Source of the DNA: Candidatus Heimdallarchaeota archaeon
GTDB taxonomy: Archaea; Asgardarchaeota; Heimdallarchaeia; Heimdallarchaeales; Heimdallarchaeaceae
Assembly (NCBI GenBank): GCA_030628305.1
Contig: DAOVRE010000099.1
Coordinates: forward strand, 1-6,354
DNA length: 6,354 nucleotides
Direction: 5' to 3'
The translations under genes and the position numbers were made by a program. Positions 4,518 to 6,354 of the stretch are shown here, piece by piece (positions within the stretch are counted from its first letter, which is position 1; each line of letters begins with the position of its first letter). Under the pieces are notes generated by a model, which did no database searches, was not told where the DNA came from, and saw only the letters and a program-made list of their open reading frames with translations.

Positions 4518-5783
4518 ATGGTAGTTTGGTCTAAGATAAGAAGAGATTTCCCCGTGTTAAATCAGCTTTACGAAGGTAAAAACTTGATTTATTTTGATTC
4601 AGCTTGTATGGCACTCAAACCTGTTCAAGTTTGGGAAGCTATGGAATATTACTACAAATATTTAGGAGCCTGTGGAGGTGCTGGTAGATCGACACACAGC
4701 TTGGGTCAAGAAACCAGTATGCTGACTGAGGAAGCAAGAGTCAATATTGCAAGTTTCATTAATGCAGCCTCTCCTAATGAAATAATTTGGACACGTAATG
4801 CTACTGAAGGTTTAAACATTGTAGCCGCTACCATGCCTCTGAAAAAAGAAGAAAATGTTGTGACAACGACATTAGAACATCACAGTGGTATGCTTCCGTT
4901 CTATAAGAGATGTCAAGAAAGTGGAAGCGAAATGAGATTAGTCCAAGCTTGTAAAGATGGTACATTCGATCCTGCTGATTTTGAAAAACAAATCGATGAT
5001 AATACTAAGATTGTCTCGTTTGTTCACACATCCAATTTGACTGGAACTATAACACCCTTAGAAGAAGTAGTTGAAATAGCTCATGATCACGGTGCTCTAG
5101 TAGTCTCCGATGAAGCTCAATATGCTCCTCATAGCAAGCTAGATGTCAGAAAGATTGATGTTGATTTCAGCGTTTTAAGCATCCACAAAGCTTGTGGTCC
5201 TACTGGAATTGGTGTTCTATATGGCAAATATGACCTCCTTGAAGACTTGGATATGTTCCTAGTTGGTGGAGATGTAATCGAAGATGTAATTTATGAAGAT
5301 GGAAAAATCATTCCCAAGTATCTTCCACCACCACATAAATTTGAAGCAGGATTGCAGAATTATGGTGGAATGATGGGTGCAGGTGCGGCTGTAGAATATT
5401 TGCAAAAAATAGGTATGGATACAATTCATAGACGAGAACAAGCTTTTTCCCGAAAACTTTTAGAAGGAATTCTTGAGCTTGAAAAATTCGAAGTGATTGG
5501 ACCTTTGGATTATAAACAAAGAGCAGCTCTTGTTTCGTTTAGGCCAAAATCTGGAAGTATAAACCATAATGATATTACTGAATACTTCAATGAAATGGTT
5601 CCAAATCATAAGATACTAATGAGGTCTGGAAACTTGTGTGTTCACCCTTTCCAATATCAAATAGGGTTGAATCCTGGTAAAGGTGAAGGTGTAGTTCGAG
5701 CCTCACTTTATATCTACAATACCATGAATGAAATTGAGATATTTTTAACTGAACTAGAAAATTTTGCTAAATTCATAGATTAG
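4518..5783 (+). CDS. Cysteine desulfurase, SufS/CsdA-type (class V aminotransferase fold, PLP-dependent)
   Basis: The protein has 421 residues, near the usual 400-420 for group II cysteine desulfurases. These convert L-cysteine to alanine and pass the sulfur, as enzyme persulfide, to iron-sulfur cluster or thio-cofactor assembly in the cytoplasm. Landmarks: YFDSACMALKP (25-35); RSTHSLGQ (57-64); TRNATEGLN (92-100); EHHSGMLPF (120-128) with the catalytic His; HTSNLTGTITP (170-180); SDEAQYAPH (197-205) with the PLP-ring Asp198 and Gln201; LSIHKACGPTGIGVLYG (220-236) with Schiff-base Lys224; FEAG (275-278); and RSGNLCVHP (369-377) with the persulfide Cys374. Deviations from the standard enzyme are Leu279 where FEAGT has Thr, and NLC where RxGxHC has His before Cys. 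It is preceded by the CxxC winged-helix gene, and no SufBCD or IscU-like partner is in view. Active-site conservation supports true desulfurase activity rather than another class V enzyme. Confidence 0.88.
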   Translation: MVVWSKIRRDFPVLNQLYEGKNLIYFDSACMALKPVQVWEAMEYYYKYLGACGGAGRSTHSLGQETSMLTEEARVNIASFINAASPNEIIWTRNATEGLNIVAATMPLKKEENVVTTTLEHHSGMLPFYKRCQESGSEMRLVQACKDGTFDPADFEKQIDDNTKIVSFVHTSNLTGTITPLEEVVEIAHDHGALVVSDEAQYAPHSKLDVRKIDVDFSVLSIHKACGPTGIGVLYGKYDLLEDLDMFLVGGDVIEDVIYEDGKIIPKYLPPPHKFEAGLQNYGGMMGAGAAVEYLQKIGMDTIHRREQAFSRKLLEGILELEKFEVIGPLDYKQRAALVSFRPKSGSINHNDITEYFNEMVPNHKILMRSGNLCVHPFQYQIGLNPGKGEGVVRASLYIYNTMNEIEIFLTELENFAKFID

Positions 5784-5786
5784 TTT

Positions 5787-5814
5787 AATGAAAGCACGCA
5801 TAGAAACTTTCATT
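5787..5814 (+). terminator. Stem-loop after the cysteine desulfurase gene
   Basis: AATGAAAG (5787-5794) and CTTTCATT (5807-5814) form a perfect 8-bp inverted repeat with a 12-nt loop. It begins three bases after the stop codon and is followed by TTTTA and, further on, GATTTTTATTC. It probably ends the desulfurase transcript or protects its 3' end. Confidence 0.5.
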
Positions 5815-5855
5815 TTACCAATCATTTTCTGATTTTTATTCTAATCTACCGAAAG

Positions 5856-5869
5856 CATTAAAAAATAAA
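5856..5869 (+). promoter_or_regulatory. TATA-like element for the UPF0147 gene
   Basis: The A/T-rich stretch CATTAAAAAATAAA lies 47 to 60 nt before the chosen GTG start. A start of transcription near 5888 would leave a leader of about 28 nt, long enough for the Shine-Dalgarno site at 5904-5909. An alternative T-rich element at 5831-5840 cannot be excluded. Confidence 0.4.
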
Positions 5870-5872
5870 CAT

Positions 5873-5905
5873 TCTGTGATGATACTGGACAGAATTTTTC
5901 ACAGA
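5873..5905 (+). repeat. Overlapping inverted repeats before the UPF0147 ribosome-binding site
   Basis: TCTGTGA (5873-5879) is a perfect inverted repeat of TCACAGA (5899-5905), whose last bases run into the Shine-Dalgarno sequence. The same left arm, as ATTCTG (5871-5876), also matches CAGAAT (5890-5895). The two pairings exclude each other. This may be an operator if transcription starts inside it, or alternative RNA hairpins if transcription starts upstream. Confidence 0.45.
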
Positions 5906-5909
5906 GGTG
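5904..5909 (+). promoter_or_regulatory. Shine-Dalgarno site deciding the GTG start at 5916
   Basis: GAGGTG lies six bases upstream of GTG 5916. The in-frame GTG at 5907 is part of this ribosome-binding site, so it cannot be the start. This trims three residues from the longest reading and gives the N-terminus MSDETLEQV. Confidence 0.7.
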
Positions 5910-5915
5910 TTTAGA

Positions 5916-6191
5916 GTGAGTGATGAGACCCTCGAGCAGGTAAACGAAGCAATTCAATTGTTGGAAAGAATAAGCGAGGATACAACCGTACCCCGAAATA
6001 TAAGAAGAGCTGCAACAAACTCTCTTGAAATCATGAGGGAACCTGATCCCGAATTGAGTTTAGCAGTAAAAGCAAATAATGCAATAGAAATACTAGATGA
6101 AATATCCCAAGACCCTAACTGTCCTGCCCATGCAAGGACGATGTTGTTACAGATAATACCTCTTCTAGAGATAACAGATTATGATTACTAA
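5916..6191 (+). CDS. UPF0147 family protein (archaeal, function unknown)
   Basis: The protein has 91 residues, the normal size of this small archaeal family. It is all-helical and contains two related halves: LLERISEDTTVPRNIRRAA (about 15-33) and ILDEISQDPNCPAHART (about 59-75). Both carry the family signature of an acidic helix, then D-x-x-x-P and a basic helix. The internal duplication suggests a HEAT/ARM-like pair of helical hairpins. GTG 5916 is chosen over GTG 5907 from the Shine-Dalgarno position. The gene stands alone between the desulfurase and a convergent gene and appears to have its own promoter. The function of the family is not established, so none is proposed. Confidence 0.9.
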   Translation: MSDETLEQVNEAIQLLERISEDTTVPRNIRRAATNSLEIMREPDPELSLAVKANNAIEILDEISQDPNCPAHARTMLLQIIPLLEITDYDY

Positions 6192-6230
6192 CCTCAAGTG
6201 TTAGTCGATTGTGACAATTCCATCTATTGC

Positions 6231-6242
6231 TCTCTTTTTTTT
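6231..6242 (+). terminator. Oligo-T terminator after the UPF0147 gene
   Basis: TCTCTTTTTTTT (T8 at 6235-6242) lies 39 nt after the UPF0147 stop and meets the stop codon of the convergent minus-strand gene. A run this long is a typical archaeal intrinsic terminator and would prevent antisense read-through. Confidence 0.55.
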
Positions 6243-6354
6243 AATTATTTACTTCCTTTTCAGGTTTGTAATCATTCTTGATTGTTGTTCCAGGTGCAAC
6301 TACTGAATTGGTTGCTATTTTTCTTCCAGCAAAGATGAGTGTGTTTACTCCTAT
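6241..6354 (-). CDS. C-terminal fragment of a hexapeptide-repeat (left-handed beta-helix) protein, probably a sugar-phosphate nucleotidyltransferase
   Basis: The reverse strand is open from the right edge to the TAA at 6243-6241, giving 37 residues. It reads in hexads IGVNTL, IFAGRK, IATNSV, VAPGTT, IK, followed by a polar tail NDYKPEKEVNN. Hexads led by I/V with small residues are the mark of a left-handed beta-helix. Such helices close GlmU-like and archaeal NDP-sugar synthases, and the VAPGTTI turn is typical of their ends. An acyl- or acetyltransferase is equally possible from the visible part. The 5' portion is outside the window. It converges on the UPF0147 gene. Confidence 0.7.
   Translation of the reverse strand: MGVNTLIFAGRKIATNSVVAPGTTIKNDYKPEKEVNN

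Noticed and set aside
5259..5441. Minus-strand frame inside the cysteine desulfurase gene
   Set aside because: It is antisense to the FEAG region of an intact, conserved enzyme.
1..6354. CRISPR array, insertion sequence, integrase or toxin-antitoxin genes
   Set aside because: No regularly spaced repeats, transposase-like or integrase-like reading frames, or terminal inverted repeats were seen on either strand.

Overview
The window looks like an AT-rich archaeal chromosome segment. The evidence is two tRNA genes with encoded CCA, one of them split by an archaeal-type intron at position 37/38; TATA-like boxes about 26 nt upstream of genes with almost no leader; and three archaeal-type proteins (a FAU-1/DUF402 RNA-binding protein, a DUF2797 protein, a UPF0147 protein). 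Low GC, a PCNA-binding-type tail and B-box-like zinc modules would fit an Asgard-type lineage. That placement is a guess; archaeon is the firm part.

Layout, left to right. The last codons of a rightward gene end at 50, followed by a T tract. Intron-containing tRNA-Asp(GTC) lies at 163-271. Two tandem paralogous membrane proteins follow (326-958 and 1011-1601). Each has an N-terminal signal segment, an extracytoplasmic domain resembling a divergent FKBP fold, one transmembrane helix and a cytoplasmic eight-cysteine zinc module. tRNA-Ser(CGA) is at 1632-1714. A two-gene unit comes next: the FAU-1-type ribonuclease/RNA-binding protein (1822-3258) and, 18 nt downstream, a DUF2797 protein (3277-4188) ending in a textbook PCNA-interacting peptide. 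A second two-gene unit couples a small winged-helix protein with a CxxC motif (4262-4498) to a SufS/Csd-type cysteine desulfurase (4518-5783). A UPF0147 protein (5916-6191) is followed by a T8 tract. It converges on the C-terminal end of a minus-strand hexapeptide-repeat protein, probably a sugar-phosphate nucleotidyltransferase, which runs off the right edge.

Proposed functions. The tRNA and FAU-1/DUF2797 blocks concern RNA and nucleic-acid metabolism, and the DUF2797 protein is the best candidate for something new: a zinc-rich, GIY-YIG-like domain apparently tethered to the sliding clamp. The winged-helix/desulfurase pair looks like a self-regulated sulfur-mobilising cassette. The tandem FKBP-like/B-box-like proteins could link the cell exterior to a cytoplasmic zinc module; I know of no described system with this architecture. 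Several starts were set inward of the longest open frames, using Shine-Dalgarno spacing, TATA position or the tRNA boundary.
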